The notes below the pieces were generated by a model. The model saw only the letters and a list, made by a program, of their open reading frames with translations. It had not been told where the DNA came from and did no database searches. DNA of 64,000 nucleotides from Calliopsis andreniformis (Eukaryota > Arthropoda > Insecta > Hymenoptera > Andrenidae), in the NCBI RefSeq assembly GCF_051401765.1, contig NC_135071.1:5868961-5932960 (forward strand), written 5' to 3'. How positions within the stretch are numbered: the stretch's first letter is position 1; each line of letters begins with the position of its first letter. Made by a program: the position numbers and the translations under genes. Below are positions 23,015-35,425 of the stretch, one piece after another.

Positions 23015-25409
23015 AATTAACTACTTTCTCATTATCTATTACATTAATATTTATTTCAAAGTGGAAGAAGGGCGTATATAGCACCAGCTGCTTCTTTAAT
23101 TATTATACATAGTGAGTAATGAATTATTTTTACGTTTTCCTGTACATTTTATAGAGATACGCACTCAATTGAACTGTAGCCATGATTTCAATTGACTTGA
23201 CACTACAAATATATTTCTACGTTTCATAGCACTAAGTGGTTGAGCTTCTTCAAATTTTCGGATCAGAATTGTTGATCGATAGGCCTGGATTAACGGAGGG
23301 GCTAATTTTTTCATTTTTATTTTTTCATATGCTAAAATAAATTGAAGAAAAAATGTATTTTTTATTTATTCAATATGTATTAATTATTCAAAAGTCACAT
23401 TTACTGTGGAGCTTTGGAGTATTTTGGCCCAAGAATTCGATATAAAAATTCTTTATAAAATCATCTTAAAAAGTAGGAAATGCACTAGTATAGTAACAAA
23501 CATACATGCATGCATACACGCACACAAACACACACAACCAAGCGACAAAAAATATCGTAAAATTGATACACTGGTTCCTAAAAACTTTTTTCACATTTAT
23601 AACGTATTTTTACAGTCTCTATGCGTTGTTGAATCATATATCGGTCCGTTCTTATAAATGGTTTTTATGATCCAGATATTAAACTTTCACAGCTATTAGC
23701 TTTACAGATTTCAAATAACAAAAAATTTAAGTAGTCCCTCTTATTGGAAAATCCTGCATTTACCTGCAGAATCAATAATTTTGTTTATTTTACCAAATAC
23801 TGTAGTATCGATACAACAATCACATATTTCCATCTGCATATACTAATCGTTCGAAAAGGAAAAAGAATTATATTTACACATGAATGTAGCATGCACAGTG
23901 GTTGTCAGATTGAGATCTCTATTCGATACGTGGTCACGATCGGTCTCGATGCTTGACCACGTTTTGAGATACAACTGCACTTATGCTAAACTTTGTCTAT
24001 ACATGTAGTCATCTTTTTGAAATAAAAGTCCATTGCCTGGTATAATAAAATATTAATATCATGTATGATCATATATATATAAATTATTGTATCTTTACGA
24101 ATGCCTTTTCTGACTCACATAGATTATTCTGGAACCAATTACGACGTAACTTCGAGATATCACTGGACAAACATTGCAAGGAATCAACACACGTTAGAAG
24201 TACTTGGAATATGAATGCGTGAGTGTAACCCATTAAGAACCTAGCAACGAAATAATGCGATTATTATACATAATAATATTTATTTTTTTAAAAAACCAGA
24301 TATGAATTTAACTGGTTAGATAGTTTGATTTGTTAGTTTCACTTTTAAAGAACGATAAGCTTAGTGTTTAATTTAGAGTAGCATATAGCATCAATGTGAA
24401 ATTAATGTGAAAATAAAACGTGTCAAACATTGAATAATTATTTGCAACTTGTAGAACTTTTTTGTGTTTAATAAACTTAAAGAAGGACATGCCTTTAATC
24501 ACGTTTACCTATAAGAATTTCTTCATACATTTGATTCGAAGAATCAATAACTTCTTTTTAATATTCTTCAATTCTCATCGTCAGATATCTAATTACTGAC
24601 GTGAATTTAATAGCTCGATACTCATTAATGGGAAATATTTCCCATCTGTTTTCATTTCCTTCATCGCTTAAAAAAGTCAATTTTAAACGTCCATAGTATG
24701 TCAGTAAATTAAAATATTAAAAATATTGTACGCTACATTATACAAAGACAATTTTTCTAAGGAATAATATGTACAAGTTTGAACTTAATCGGATGAATCA
24801 GAGATCTGCTGGGTAGTTGACTTTCGAGAAAAACGCGTTTGAAGTTTTAAATTTTCAGTACATATAACATACAGTTTTCAATTTTGTAACTTCATCTATT
24901 CTAATTTCAAAAAATTCTTTTATCAAAATATTCTGTTACCAAAATAAAATTTAATAAAATAGCAAAAAATATTCAATTTTTGGAAACCATTGGTATAAAA
25001 GTGGAGAGTGGGAAGGGGATAAGAGAGTATATTCTTACTCTTTTAGGAAATCTAATAAAAGATAAGTTTTCAATCAGTGGTCCTAAGTAAAATGAATTTT
25101 GTAAATGTAATGTTTCCAACTGAATGTCACTTTGAAGAAAAACATTAATAAATAACAAAATAATTTTTGTCTTAAGTATTTGCAGAAATTTATTTTAGTG
25201 TACGACAAAATGAGGTCTCTTAACGAATAAGACTCCCCACCCCCCACCCCAGCCAGATGGTATATTTACATACACCCTCAAATTGTATGCTGTTTTTTTC
25301 TCACGAAAATATTGAATGTATGACATTATATAAATTAAACGAAGAGCTTTTAGAGCTGTAGTAATATTATATATTTTAAATCTACATTGAACTAGTTCCA
25401 TACCTTTGG
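23015..25409. other. Unassigned AT-rich DNA
   Basis: No gene was recognised. CATGCATGCATACACGCACA followed by CAAACACACACAACC (23508-23542) is a decayed CA-rich microsatellite. GGCCTGGATTAACGGAGGGG at 23282 resembles an hAT-type terminus but has no partner. Confidence 0.35.
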
Positions 25410-25411
25410 TA

Positions 25412-26672
25412 CAGTCTGTTCCACAAGAACGTATACGATACTACTTAAAAAATATGCAAATTAGGAAAAAATTTCTTTCTGTATTTTAACTAGATCACTT
25501 AAACTATTCCACAAATACTAAATAATAGGTCTAGTCGCCACCACTGTCAATTATTGTCTGGCATCTTCTCCCCATACTTTCTACTAACTTTTCCGCTTAT
25601 TCTCGGGATAAGAAACGCCATACCTGACGAATTCTGTTTACGAATTTCTTCAGATTGTACGCAGACTTTTGTTGAAATCTATGCTTCATATATGACTATA
25701 CATTTTCTATGGGGTTTGCATCTGGGGACGATGCTGGCCACTTTATTGTTGTGATGCCATTTTCCACCTCATATTGCGTGCAAATGGCTTCGATGTTTCG
25801 GATTATTGTTCTCTTGCAATATTCACTAAGTCATATATCGTCGCCAAAGAATGTTTTAGCAGACTTTACCAGATACGTTTTATAAATGTTGCACATTTTA
25901 ATGGCGTTCAAATTATCTATAAATAGGCAAAGACTACCAAAATGACATTCGCAGAAGCACACCCAAACGTGAACTTTTATCGGGTGCTTGACAGTACGCT
26001 GAACAATTCTGTTAGAGTTGACCAGGCTTTTCTAAGGGGACACCATGCTCAGAAGGAAGCTTCGTCCGTAAAAATTACATTATCCCAATTACGACTCAAA
26101 TTTTCGCATGCCCAGCTCTGTTGTTTTTCTACATGCTATTCTGATAGAAGAGGTTTTTTTTATCGTGGACCGATATTTAACGTTCTTCTCGTGCAGACGA
26201 CGTCTGATGGTGTTCAGACCAATACCTATATCTTTATTGCGCAGCAAAATCTGGGCCTGACGCAACGTTAGATTGGGACGTTGTTCATAAATCCGAGAAA
26301 TCACTTTGTCTTGCTTCTGCGTTGTTATACGAGTGCATCCTCTCTCTGGCAAATCATCAACGTTTCTAGCCTTTTTATAACGGTTTATCCACTTTTGCAC
26401 GAATAACTAACTTTTCATTCGATTTTGCAGCAACTGCAATCGATAATTTTGATCCATTTGAATGGGTAACCAAAAACGCAGCCTCATAACGTTCGAGGTA
26501 CTTCGCACTCATTTTAAGAACAGAGCGTTCAAACCATACCGATCTTCAGTGTGTTGATTACAATAATATTGCGCAACACAGCGTAGTTTACACTTTCTTT
26601 TACTGTTTGAGAAGTAACGCTGCGATCACTTTCCCTGATGTTCTGCGGTATACTTACTTGTGGAACAGACTG
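25412..26672 (-). mobile_element. Tc1-like DNA transposon, full length, inactivated
   Basis: The terminal inverted repeats CAGTCTGTTCCACAAG (25412-25427) and CTTGTGGAACAGACTG (26657-26672) are exact mirror images. Each is flanked by TA (25410-25411 and 26673-26674), the Tc1/mariner target duplication. The length of 1,261 bp is typical for a Tc1-like element. The transposase is on the minus strand and is broken (see its own entry). Confidence 0.92.
25531..26512 (-). pseudogene. Tc1-like transposase pseudogene
   Basis: A start ATG at 26510-26512 opens MSAKYLERYEAAFLVTHS. The bipartite DNA-binding part continues as KWINRYKKARNVDDLPERG then TRITTQKQDKVISRI and NTIRRRLHEKNVKYR; a frameshift near 26400 separates the first 40 residues from the rest. 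Further on, VKHPIKVHVWVCFCECHFGS and YLVKSAKTFFGDDI are recognisable in another frame, then WPASSPDANPIENV followed by a stop in place of Trp, and finally MGRRCQTIIDSGGD with TAG at 25531-25533. The total span of about 327 codons matches an intact Tc1-like transposase, but at least two frameshifts and several stops destroy it; the first catalytic Asp region is not readable. The plus ORF at 25942-26271 is a shadow. Confidence 0.9.
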
Positions 26673-26674
26673 TA

Positions 26675-26976
26675 TTTATTTATGTTTAGATTTCCATAAA
26701 TGTTAGTCTGTTAAAGAAATTATTCTCTACGCAATCAGTACTCTTAAAAATAGCAATGATGCTATAGTTAAGTTCCATAATATGTAAAAGTATACATACA
26801 CACGAGGTACGTATAAAAATGTAACTTACCCTTGCTCCGAGAAAGCGGGCCTCTAATAACTCTTGCTTTCTTGGGTCCAGGGTGGCCTGAAAGTGCTCCA
26901 TCTTGACGCCAGCGCCTGAAATAACAAATTCGACCAAATTGCACGAATGGCACTTGAAACGAACTTCCTGAAGGAC
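26675..26976. other. Unassigned DNA beside the Tc1-like element
   Basis: 26850-26930 is moderately GC-rich, with overlapping minus ORFs of 83 and 61 codons, but no domain is recognised. Confidence 0.3.
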
Positions 26977-26978
26977 TA

Positions 26979-27798
26979 CAGTAGGGGCTCGATTATCCAG
27001 AATACTACGAGATTCGAACTTAAAGTACTCTTTTCATAATTGGTTTTGTCTTTGGCAAACTATTACTACATACCTAATTAATTCTCGATTGATATCTTAC
27101 CGAACATTTGTAACTTGCGTAACAGAAATTGTAAGTTCAATTAAGGAGAGATATCTACCCAGAAGCGCACAAAACACCTGCTTTTTTGGGAATTTTTTAA
27201 AGAGAAACTGTTGAACTTCTTTGGCTGAATGTCTTTTTCCTATATGTAGCAAGTTTTAATGAATCTTTATACATTTTTCTCATTAAAAAAAAATGAATAT
27301 TAAAAAAATCCTACTAACATCCCACAAGGAATTTTATTGCGGTAACCACTGCTATTCAAAGGTGAATTATCTATAATTAAAAATCTCTCAATTTTTAGAT
27401 ACTATATTAAATTATCTAGAATTTGTCAAAGTATGTTTCCGATAAAATAATATGTAACAAAATGGCGGCTCCTGAAGGTTAATATCGATTTTCGGCTGCC
27501 GCCATTTTACGGCACAAATTAATTTATGAAAAATCCGGATTGACAAAAACTAGATAATTTAATATAGTATCAATGATTGAAGGATTTTTAATTAATTGTG
27601 GGATGTTAGCTGTATTTTTTATATTACTCATTTCTTTTTACATGAGAAAAATGTATAAAGATTCATTAAAACTTGCTACATATAGGAAAAAGACATTTGG
27701 CCAGAGAAGCTCAACAGTTTCTCTTTAAAAAATTCGCAAAGATGCCTATGTTTTGAGCGCTTCTGAGTTGGTCTCCTTCTTTAATTGAGGTTCTACTG
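26979..27798. mobile_element. Pogo-like palindromic (non-autonomous) element
   Basis: The left end CAGTAGGGGCTCGATTATCC (26979) and right end, read on the other strand, CAGTAGAACCTCAATTAAAG (27798) are pogo-like and both are flanked by TA (26977-26978 and 27799-27800). From about 27122 to 27798 the sequence is a long imperfect palindrome: ACTGTTGAACTTCTTTGGC mirrors GCCAGAGAAGCTCAACAGT, TAGCAAGTTTTAATGAATCT mirrors AGATTCATTAAAACTTGCTA, and the centre AAAATGGCGG (27461) mirrors CCGCCATTTT (27498). The unpaired 26979-27121 may be a second nested end. There is no coding capacity. Confidence 0.7.
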
Positions 27799-27800
27799 TA

Positions 27801-28406
27801 CAAAGTCTTACATGGGAACATCCCGAAGTGACAATCTCCTATTCTGATGAAACTTTAGTCATTTTAATTTTAATTTTGTTTAATTTAATCTTTCCCAATA
27901 ATTAGTTTCCAAAAAATATCTGACATATATTTTTTTAGCTGACACCACGTGTATTGACGGAATGAGAGCTAACCTCAAAGTTAGGGGTATGAAATATACT
28001 ATTTACAATTAGTCGATATCTCGAATGCTATCCGAGGTGGAAAAATGATTCAAATGATAATATTCTTTATTTTATATGATAAAGCTTGATATACATACAA
28101 TATACAGATTGTAATATAATAAAGGGTTTGACAAATGTTGCCTTTCATATTTTAAGAGTGGTAGGGGATCCAACTTGGAGCACAAAATGTCTCATAACAT
28201 ATAGTATGCATGCAATGGCCGGCGTGCAACCGAAAAAAGTAAAAGAATTTCGTATAAACATATCGCACACTCGCCAGGGAAGTAACACAACTCAAAAAAT
28301 TCAATTTTTGAGTGAGAAAGTTTCGCGAACACCCTTCTATTGATTGCTTCGAATTTTAATGGCTGAATTTCGAAAATAGCAGGAAAAATTCGAGATCACT
28401 CAGTTT
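27801..28406. other. Unassigned DNA
   Basis: An 85-codon plus frame at 28086-28343 has no recognisable domain. Nothing else was identified. Confidence 0.35.
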
Positions 28407-29123
28407 TAGGGTAGATGTCCTAAATACTGCCAGTGTCCGTATAATGTGCCACTTCAATTGCTTTACTTACTTAGTGAAGTAATATATATAGAATTACGAT
28501 TAAAAAAAATTTTTATGCAACATTTGGACTTCAATTTAGGTAACAACACAGAAACATTGCATGTCTATTTATGTTTGTATTTAAAAATAAATATTAGAAG
28601 GCAAATGTGCTGATTGAGTATCAGAAACGCAACTAACTTAAGTAGAAAGTAAGGGAAAAATCTTAACATTTAATTTGGTAATTTTTTTTATCTTGGAAGT
28701 AGTATTTTATAACTACCTAGTTCTTGTACTCGTAATTTTTTTAAATTTATTAAATGTTTTTATTATTGAATATGTACTTACTTGTAATAAGAATTGTCTA
28801 TAATTGAGTCTCCGTATCAATAGTAGGGATTATCACTCATCGGATCATAGTCAGTAGGACTGACAATTATTAGGTGGAAGGTATACAGACACGACGATTT
28901 TTCAACTGACAGTAATAGGGACATTGCACTTCTTTATACATTTTTAATTATTTAATTATTAGTACATAATATTTAATGCATATAACAATTTTCTTTTATA
29001 AAAGAGATATTAAGCAATATTATGCTTCAAACTACAACAATTTATAGGTTAAACAACTCCTAAAATAATTAAATAGAGTTACGCGATAAGCTTAACGTGG
29101 CAGTAATCGGGACACCTACCCTA
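28407..29123. mobile_element. Non-autonomous transposon, TAGGGTAG-TGTCC ends
   Basis: The left end TAGGGTAGATGTCCTAAATA followed by CTGCCA, and the right end read on the other strand TAGGGTAGGTGTCCCGATTA followed by CTGCCAC, are nearly the same over some 26 bases. The interior of about 660 bp is AT-rich; an internal GACAGTAATAGGGACATTGC at 28908 repeats part of the terminus. No transposase is present and no clear target duplication was found. Confidence 0.65.
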
Positions 29124-29489
29124 TGTGATTTAGATAACCTTAAACATCGTTTGATACTAAAAAGAGACTATTTATGACAGGATATGAATACAAAATACAA
29201 ACATGAATTTACCCAGTATTTTTTAAAATTAAATTTTTCCCCCCATTTTATCTAGCAATTAATTTGGTTTATTGCCCACAAATATTGAGTTGTACGGACT
29301 CAATGCGTAAATTTTACTTAAAAATCGACACGAAGTTTTCAGACGACTCAATAGTTTTTCACTTCCTCTGAAAAACGTGCTTTTTTTAATTGTGTCACTT
29401 CCTCGCATTTGTGCGATATCTATGTCCTATTTGTCCTTATTTATGAGATATAACAAGTTTTGTTTTCCCCGCTATCACGTGATTACCTT
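29124..29489. other. Unassigned DNA, probably 3' flank of the next transposon fragment
   Basis: TTATTTATGAGATATAACAA at 29438 resembles the 3' leader of mariner-like elements (a TTATCTCGA-type block), consistent with the minus-strand transposase fragment that follows. Confidence 0.3.
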
Positions 29490-29755
29490 TACAAAGGATG
29501 CTTAAAATGACCACCTTTGCATTTTAAGGCAAATTTGTAAACATTTTTCTATTGATTTGGTTACTCTCTCAAGGGTTCTTATTATTTTCCGATATGTAGT
29601 ATTGTTGAAAATCTTGTTCTACTCTACGCCTTAATATTTCAACATTTTCAATAGACATTCCATAGACAACAGATTCTAGGTATCCTTACAAGTACAAATC
29701 TAATGAATTTAAATTTGGGGAATGAGCAAGTCATACAATAGGACTTTCACATCCA
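29490..29755 (-). pseudogene. DDE transposase C-terminal fragment (minus strand)
   Basis: The minus frame reads IV, stop, LAHSPNLNSLDLYL, stop, GYLESVVYGMSIENVEILRR then RVEQDFQQYYI. This is the W-RSPDLNPLDFFLWGYLK-VY block of insect mariner-like transposases, with both tryptophans turned into stop codons and the SPDL aspartate replaced by Asn. After a frameshift, KMQRWSF lies where the usual C-terminal GGHFE block occurs. It is a second, independent relative of the fragment at 4611-4995. No termini are visible. Confidence 0.75.
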
Positions 29756-30246
29756 ATCTACATGTTTCAAAAGTATTTTTTTGAAATTAAAAAAGAGATT
29801 ACCGCTTTATTTATAGAACTCATTATATTCCTGAAATGGGCCCTACATATTATACTCGTATTACATCCTATCCAGATCATATAAAACAATGAAGATGAAA
29901 TACAATGACTTTATTTTACATATACTGAATGAGTCATAGAAAACAGGACCTCCAAGTACCTCCGTTACTTGCATCAAAGAGCGTCTCAGTTGTACTATTT
30001 CAAAAATCGTATACAGTGACAGCAACAAAATGTTTTCAAGGTCATCGACAATTTCTTAAACGGTACTACATATTTTTTATTACGTTATGTTATAATTGAC
30101 GTCAAGACACATCTATCGATCTAGTACATACATTATGACCTTGAAGTAAACTTGAACTGAGAAATTTTGATTAAATCCGCGCAACATCTGAAATGTGGTT
30201 TTCTTATGGTAAAGTTTTAGAAAAGCTACTTCCTCGCCAATTTCGA

Positions 30247-30300
30247 TGATTCTTAACCCTCCATCGGTAACATAAATATGACAATCGTTATAAGTAGCAG
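30247..30300 (+). repeat. Solo piggyBac-like terminus
   Basis: TTAACCCTCCATCGGTAACA starts with the TTAA target followed by a CCC-type end, like the complete MITEs in this window, but no inverted partner was found. Confidence 0.35.
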
Positions 30301-31300
30301 GGCTGACGGACCAACCCAGGAAATATACAAGAAATTTAGGTGAAAATATACAGACACTCTTAATTTTAACATGGTGAACATTTAGTTAATATTTTTCTCT
30401 TGATTATTAGTTTCGTGTTGGGATCCTGCGTTACCCATGTTACCTATGAAAAGATGTATTAAAAAGTATTTCTACCATCACGGATTTAATATACTATACA
30501 TTTCTGCTGTTTTCTTATGAACTTGAACGTCTTTGAGCATTTTCTTTTGATGCATAATTTAAAACATACCAAGCTTAAGCATTTTGCGGTTTCATGGAAT
30601 CGATATAGTTCAAAGCTGCGGTTTTTTGCAACAATTTTTTACGAACATCTCGAAAACTAAGGCCGACTGCCGATTATAGGTATAGGAAAAAGTTATTCAA
30701 AACATTGTCCTTTATAACGTATCTGGAAAATCATTGAACTCCATGAACAGGGATCTACGATTTCGACAACTTTACCAATAAATTTCACGTCAAATGAAAA
30801 TTGGGTTAGGCTATTCATGTTTTAAACTACCGTAAGGCAGCCTGCAAAGCATTTACAAAATAACATATGATAAGTTGCTAGTCATTGTGGTGTGTTTGTA
30901 ACAATAAGTAAGTGGCGCAACGCTGCGGTCCCATACTGACACATATGCTCCCACAGACACGTACGTATAATCAGAATTTAATGTAGTAATAACAATAGTT
31001 TTATGCGAATATTTTAGAAACTAAGGCCGACCGCCTATTATTGGTAGTAAAAGAATTTGTTTAAAATGTTGATTTCTATAATATATTTAAGAATCATGAA
31101 AATCAGTGAGGAAGTCACTAATCTGCAGGTTCAGCCTTAATTTAATTGAAATAAAGTAATTTCATAAGTCGATACCTCTGTTGATTAAACCTAAATTTCT
31201 CAGTACAAGGCCACTATAAGGTCATTCTATGCTAGGTTGATGGATTCGTTTTGACATCAGCTGTAACATAATGTAATAAAAAATACATGGTCCTACTTAA

Positions 31301-31542
31301 CCCTTAAGTACCTCCACTATTTACACTTACTGTGGGATAGATTTCTATCCCATTGGAAAACTGCAAATATCTATGCAGACTTTATATTTAGAAAATGTTT
31401 TAAGGAAAATAAAAGTCTGATATGTCTTCGAATAAAATTAACTTAACCACTACTGAGATTACATGGTACCAGAATGACAAAGCAACAACAATACAAACAT
31501 TACACGTGGAGTAGAAATTTACCCCGCAAAGGTATTTGAGGG
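31301..31542. mobile_element. piggyBac-like MITE (242 bp), nested insertion
   Basis: The ends CCCTTAAGTACCT and AGGTATTTGAGGG are inverted repeats, each flanked by TTAA (31297-31300 and 31543-31546), the piggyBac target duplication. A further inner mirror is GTGGGATAGATTTCTATCCC against TGGAGTAGAAATTTACCCCG. The element interrupts the right arm of the surrounding inverted-repeat element, so it arrived later. Confidence 0.85.
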
Positions 31543-31620
31543 TTAAAAAACACCGATGATCTTGAATTTCCGTAAAAAAGGCGACCTTTTGAAAAAATGT
31601 TAGTTCTATTATTGTATGCA

Positions 31621-31805
31621 ACTCTTCAAACATGTACTGTGACTCTGAGCTGAGAACATTTTTTATATAACAAAAAGATATTTATACTGTGTTATATTCT
31701 ATTGTTATAAGAATAGGGGAAAAAACTAAAATGTTTAAGAAAATGGTGTCTTATTAAATCCAAATAATCGATTTATAACCGATTTTTTGTAATAAAAAGA
31801 GAATA
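31621..31805. other. Unassigned AT-rich DNA
   Basis: Nothing recognised. Confidence 0.3.
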
Positions 31806-32060
31806 TAAAGAGTGTTCAATAACAAGTGCTAGATAATTGTAAAGAGTGATCGTACATGCTTTAAATAAGACGAAAATCAAGAATGATAAAGCTGCATTTG
31901 AGGCCTCGTTTCAGAGTTATTAATTGTTAAAGAACACCTAAAATATGCGCGAAATATTTCTGACTTCTGACTTACTCTGTCATGTACGCATAACACTATT
32001 ATATGGAGCATTGGGTATACTTCCAATGAGATGTCAGCGAAACGTATAGTAAAGGACAAA
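31806..32060 (+). repeat. DUF4817-type transposon 5' leader fragment
   Basis: GAGTGTTCAATAACAAGTGC at 31811, then AGAATGATAAAGCTGCATTT followed by GAGGCCTCGTTTCAGAGTTA, then AATATGCGCGAAATATTTCT matches in order the leader at 21966-22450 (GATGTTCGACGACAGGCGTC, AATTGCATTTTAGTCTTCAT, AATACGTGTAAAATGTGTCT). No transposase follows. The 60-codon minus ORF here is not a gene. Confidence 0.5.
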
Positions 32061-35000
32061 TATATATATTTCTATCCTTGTTAGAATTCAGTGAACGTAT
32101 TGCGCATGCTCAACGATAATCACGCATCTCACTTTTTCTTACTGACGCTTTCTAACCTGTCCTTGCCTTTTTGTGAAAACGTAAAACGGAATATTTACGG
32201 TACTGTGAGAGATAACGTTTATAAAATATACTTTTCTCATGTAAAGTATTAATAACTTAAGTCGATGAAGAATTATCCGAATTTCAGATAATTATGGAAA
32301 TTTAAAACGTATAAGAAGTCACATAATGCGTATGATACTCAAAAATATAAAAAATTTGAAAAATAATGGTCAACATACATTTGAAAAATGATACAAACTT
32401 TTATTTAAGTTCCATTTCTTTAACAATACTAACCAAATATTAAATTGCATAAAAATCTGCAGTCTACTTATCATTATTAAGTATTAATACGGTATTAACA
32501 CTTTGATACATTTGTAAAATGTCACAAAATTATTGTTAGAAATTTATTGATTATTAAATAGTACAATTTTATTATATTTCTGACCAATATTTTTGGTATT
32601 TACAGATTTCAATTTTGCCACGTGATGAAGTGTTATTCCAACATATGTTTTAATAATTAATTTAGTTAATTGTGTCCCATGATTGTCACAAATTGTGTTA
32701 TTGGATATGTGATTCCACATGTATTCGTCATTGAAAATATTTGCAACTTTCCACCGCGTTATCGTGGCGTTAGCGTCGCTTTAATTAACCAATCGCATTT
32801 GTCTTTTATACGCGTGTGCATTACGCTAAATGAGATACAAGAGAGAGAGAGAAAGTTACATATCTCCATCGTTCCATTTTGGTTTTATTACTTACTTCTG
32901 ATGCCCCATATAGTCTTGATAGAAGCACATATCCACATATCCTGTGATTGACGGGTCTGACTTATCTATGTAGTGTACTTCGCCAGTAGAATAAGTTTTA
33001 AATCAAACACATAACTCGTATTTTAGGCGTTCTCTACGATTAGTAACTCACCATTTTTGTCTTATTTTAGCATATAGGATCACCTCTTAACATTTCTGAC
33101 ACTTATCGTTGAATACCATGTATAACGTATCACCTTTTTTGTCAAACTATAAAGAGATACTTGCTCAACATATAGGAATAACTTTAAGCTAGTCGAGCAA
33201 AAACTTTTTTAAAATTATGTCAACTAACGAAAGGAAGAGCATAGTGATTGAAGAGAAATATGGGCGGAATATGTAATAGAATTCTTTTTAAAAAATAATT
33301 TTATAACTGCTTGGACATACAATAAAAACATACAAAAAGAAAATAATGTACCATATAGTTCCTTTGTAAAAAATTTTAAAAGAAATAAATTTTCTACCGA
33401 GGATAAAAGAAAATGCCTCTTTTAATGCAATTTGAATCAAATTTTGCTACTTCGTATCGTTATTTAAAAGCAAAATGTTTTAAAACTTCTTGAATAGTGT
33501 CTGACTCATTTCACGTTAAATCGATCATTTTTTGAGTAGTATAACAGAGATTTTCTTTCAAATGAGATTGCACAGTGTAATTCACATAAAATTTGGTGAA
33601 GAGGGGGATTGAAATTATCATTTCACAGATTTCAAATTTGTTTAAAAAGTAAAAATAAACGGTACTTATTTACCTATCAATGTAGGTACATTTTGGGAAC
33701 TATTCGTCTAAAAAATCGCTTTATTCCGATGTAGAAGGTTCAATTTATTCCAAGAATTCTTTCTTGTATTGAGAACTGAGTGTTTTCAAATTTTTTAAAT
33801 ATATGAGCATATTCAAGAGCACAATTGAAAAAAATCCATCTTCGGGTAATTTTTGTCGATTTCGAATAGGATCAACTGAACCAGACGTTCTAAATTAAAA
33901 TAAAAATTTAAAAGGGGGAGGTGTGCACTACCAAGGTACTCACAATACCGATTAAAGCTAATTATCGCCTTTTCCACTAAATAGTATCACTTTTTTATTG
34001 TAGAAACAAATAAGAATAGCAAACATGTCTAACGTAGTTCGCAATAACGTCGTTTACTCCATGATTCTCGAATTTCGGAGACGTTAAACTCATACGTTCA
34101 TATCCAGTTCGTTTGTAGAGCTCATCTTTTGTTTCTCGAGTAAGGTAATTACAGTAGGTATAGATAAACTAATTAAAATGTCGACACCTTGAAACCGAAG
34201 AAAGTTTCGCAAATTCGAAACTACAAGTTTTTGTAATTTAAAATGTTCGAAATATAGGTAAGAAAAAAGTATCCGAATTTAAAGAAATTGTCAAGAAAAT
34301 ATCTCATTACACAATCATCAGCGATATTCCATGGAAAACTTTTCAGCACATCTGCCATTATAGTCGATAAAAGAAAAAATAGATTAGATCCAGCAAGAAT
34401 TTGAATGTGAGTGTTCTTGAACAAGAATCTGTAATGACAAGAAATCTGAAATAACAAGAATATCTTTGTATTAGATATTTTTGTACATATAATTATAATA
34501 ATCAATATAGATTTATGCCAAAATTTTGTTGAAACTTCAGATCTTAAATCAAGATAGTTTCGAGATTTTCGAGTTTGAAAAGTTTCGAGAGTTTCGAAAT
34601 CTTACAAAGTTTTAAGATCGAATTCGGAGAATTTAAAAATTGGATTTCAACTCACCCTTAAATTAAATGATTTTGTTCTTTTATGCATACTATATCCAAT
34701 GTACTGATTACAATAAAATGATTTAGGTTTGCAATATTCATTGTATATTATTTAAAAGGTTACATTTACCTAATTGGATAAAAAAAATCGATTTTTCGTT
34801 TTTTACAGATTTGGAAAGCTTCACGTTTCAAGAATGTATTCGGAAAACTTCATATCAATATCTCAAAAAGTGATGAAGTTATACAGCTTTGAACGACACA
34901 GGGTTGCACGGGTCTAACACTGAAACACAATTTTCAAGTGCAGTGGACATTTTATCTCGGGAACTACTTGACCGATTCTCTTCAGATTTGTAAGAGATAT
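32061..35000. other. Unassigned DNA, no gene recognised
   Basis: A GC-richer patch at 32750-32850 (ACCGCGTTATCGTGGCGTTA, a CCAAT motif at 32800, and a GAGAGAGAGA run at 32842) and a 93-codon plus frame at 32670-32951 are present, but no domain is recognised. 34540-34630 is rich in TTTCGAGA-type repeats. The remainder is AT-rich. Confidence 0.35.
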
Positions 35001-35425
35001 TCTTAGGAACCTTAGGCTGTCCTTGACAATCTAACTTTAACAAATTTTATTTTCAATTTTTCAATAATTAGAAAAAAAGGGACGATTTTTCCAACGAAAT
35101 TGTACATTTCAACTTTACGTTGCCACCATTTTGTAATAAAATGAAAAATTAAAAGTTGGCGATCGTCAAGGACTTCTAAATATTTATTTTTAATATTCAT
35201 GCGGCTTTTTGCTTTCAGATGCATTCTTTGGACTAGGGAAGGTCCATCAGCAAATGCTTGAGAAAGAAACATATCTTCTATCAATGGCAATATGTTCTTT
35301 AGATGGTATAGTTAAAAGATGTACCTTCAGAGGAAAAACATTTGCGTCATTTTCATTTATAGTTAAACAAAATTCCCAAACTTATATAGCTCCTTCGGGC
35401 TTCTAGGTAGATGCAATTCCTTAAT
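35001..35425 (+). repeat. One-armed copy of the 14.8-kb inverted-repeat family
   Basis: Same-orientation similarity to 15145-15589: GTCCTTGACAATCT, TTTTCAATAATTAGAAAAAA, CATTTTGTAATAAAATG (identical in both), ATAGTTAAAAGATGTACCTT, AAAAACATTTGCGTCATTTT and the end CTAGGTAGATGCAATTCCTT. The left arm seen in the 14.8-kb copy is missing. An inner pair GTCCTTGAC (35020) and GTCAAGGAC (35165) is kept. Overlapping ORFs of 92 and 65 codons are by-products. Confidence 0.6.

Larger units (their letters stand above)
29930..31620. mobile_element. Decayed long-inverted-repeat DNA element
   Basis: The left arm (about 30023-30180) is mirrored by the right arm (about 31160-31296, resuming at 31547): TTTTTTATTACGTTATGTTA against TAACATAATGTAATAAAAAA, GACGTCAAGACACATC against GATTCGTTTTGACATC, and ACTGAGAAATTTTGATTAAA against TTAAACCTAAATTTCTCAGT. 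Beyond the inserted MITE the mirror resumes with CCGATGATCTTGAATTTC against AAGGTCATCGACAA. The interior contains a repeated block, CTAAGGCCGAC-GCC-ATTAT (30658 and 31021). No transposase was recognised. Confidence 0.6.

Noticed and set aside
25942..26271. 109-codon plus-strand frame in the Tc1-like element
   Set aside because: Antisense shadow of the transposase pseudogene.
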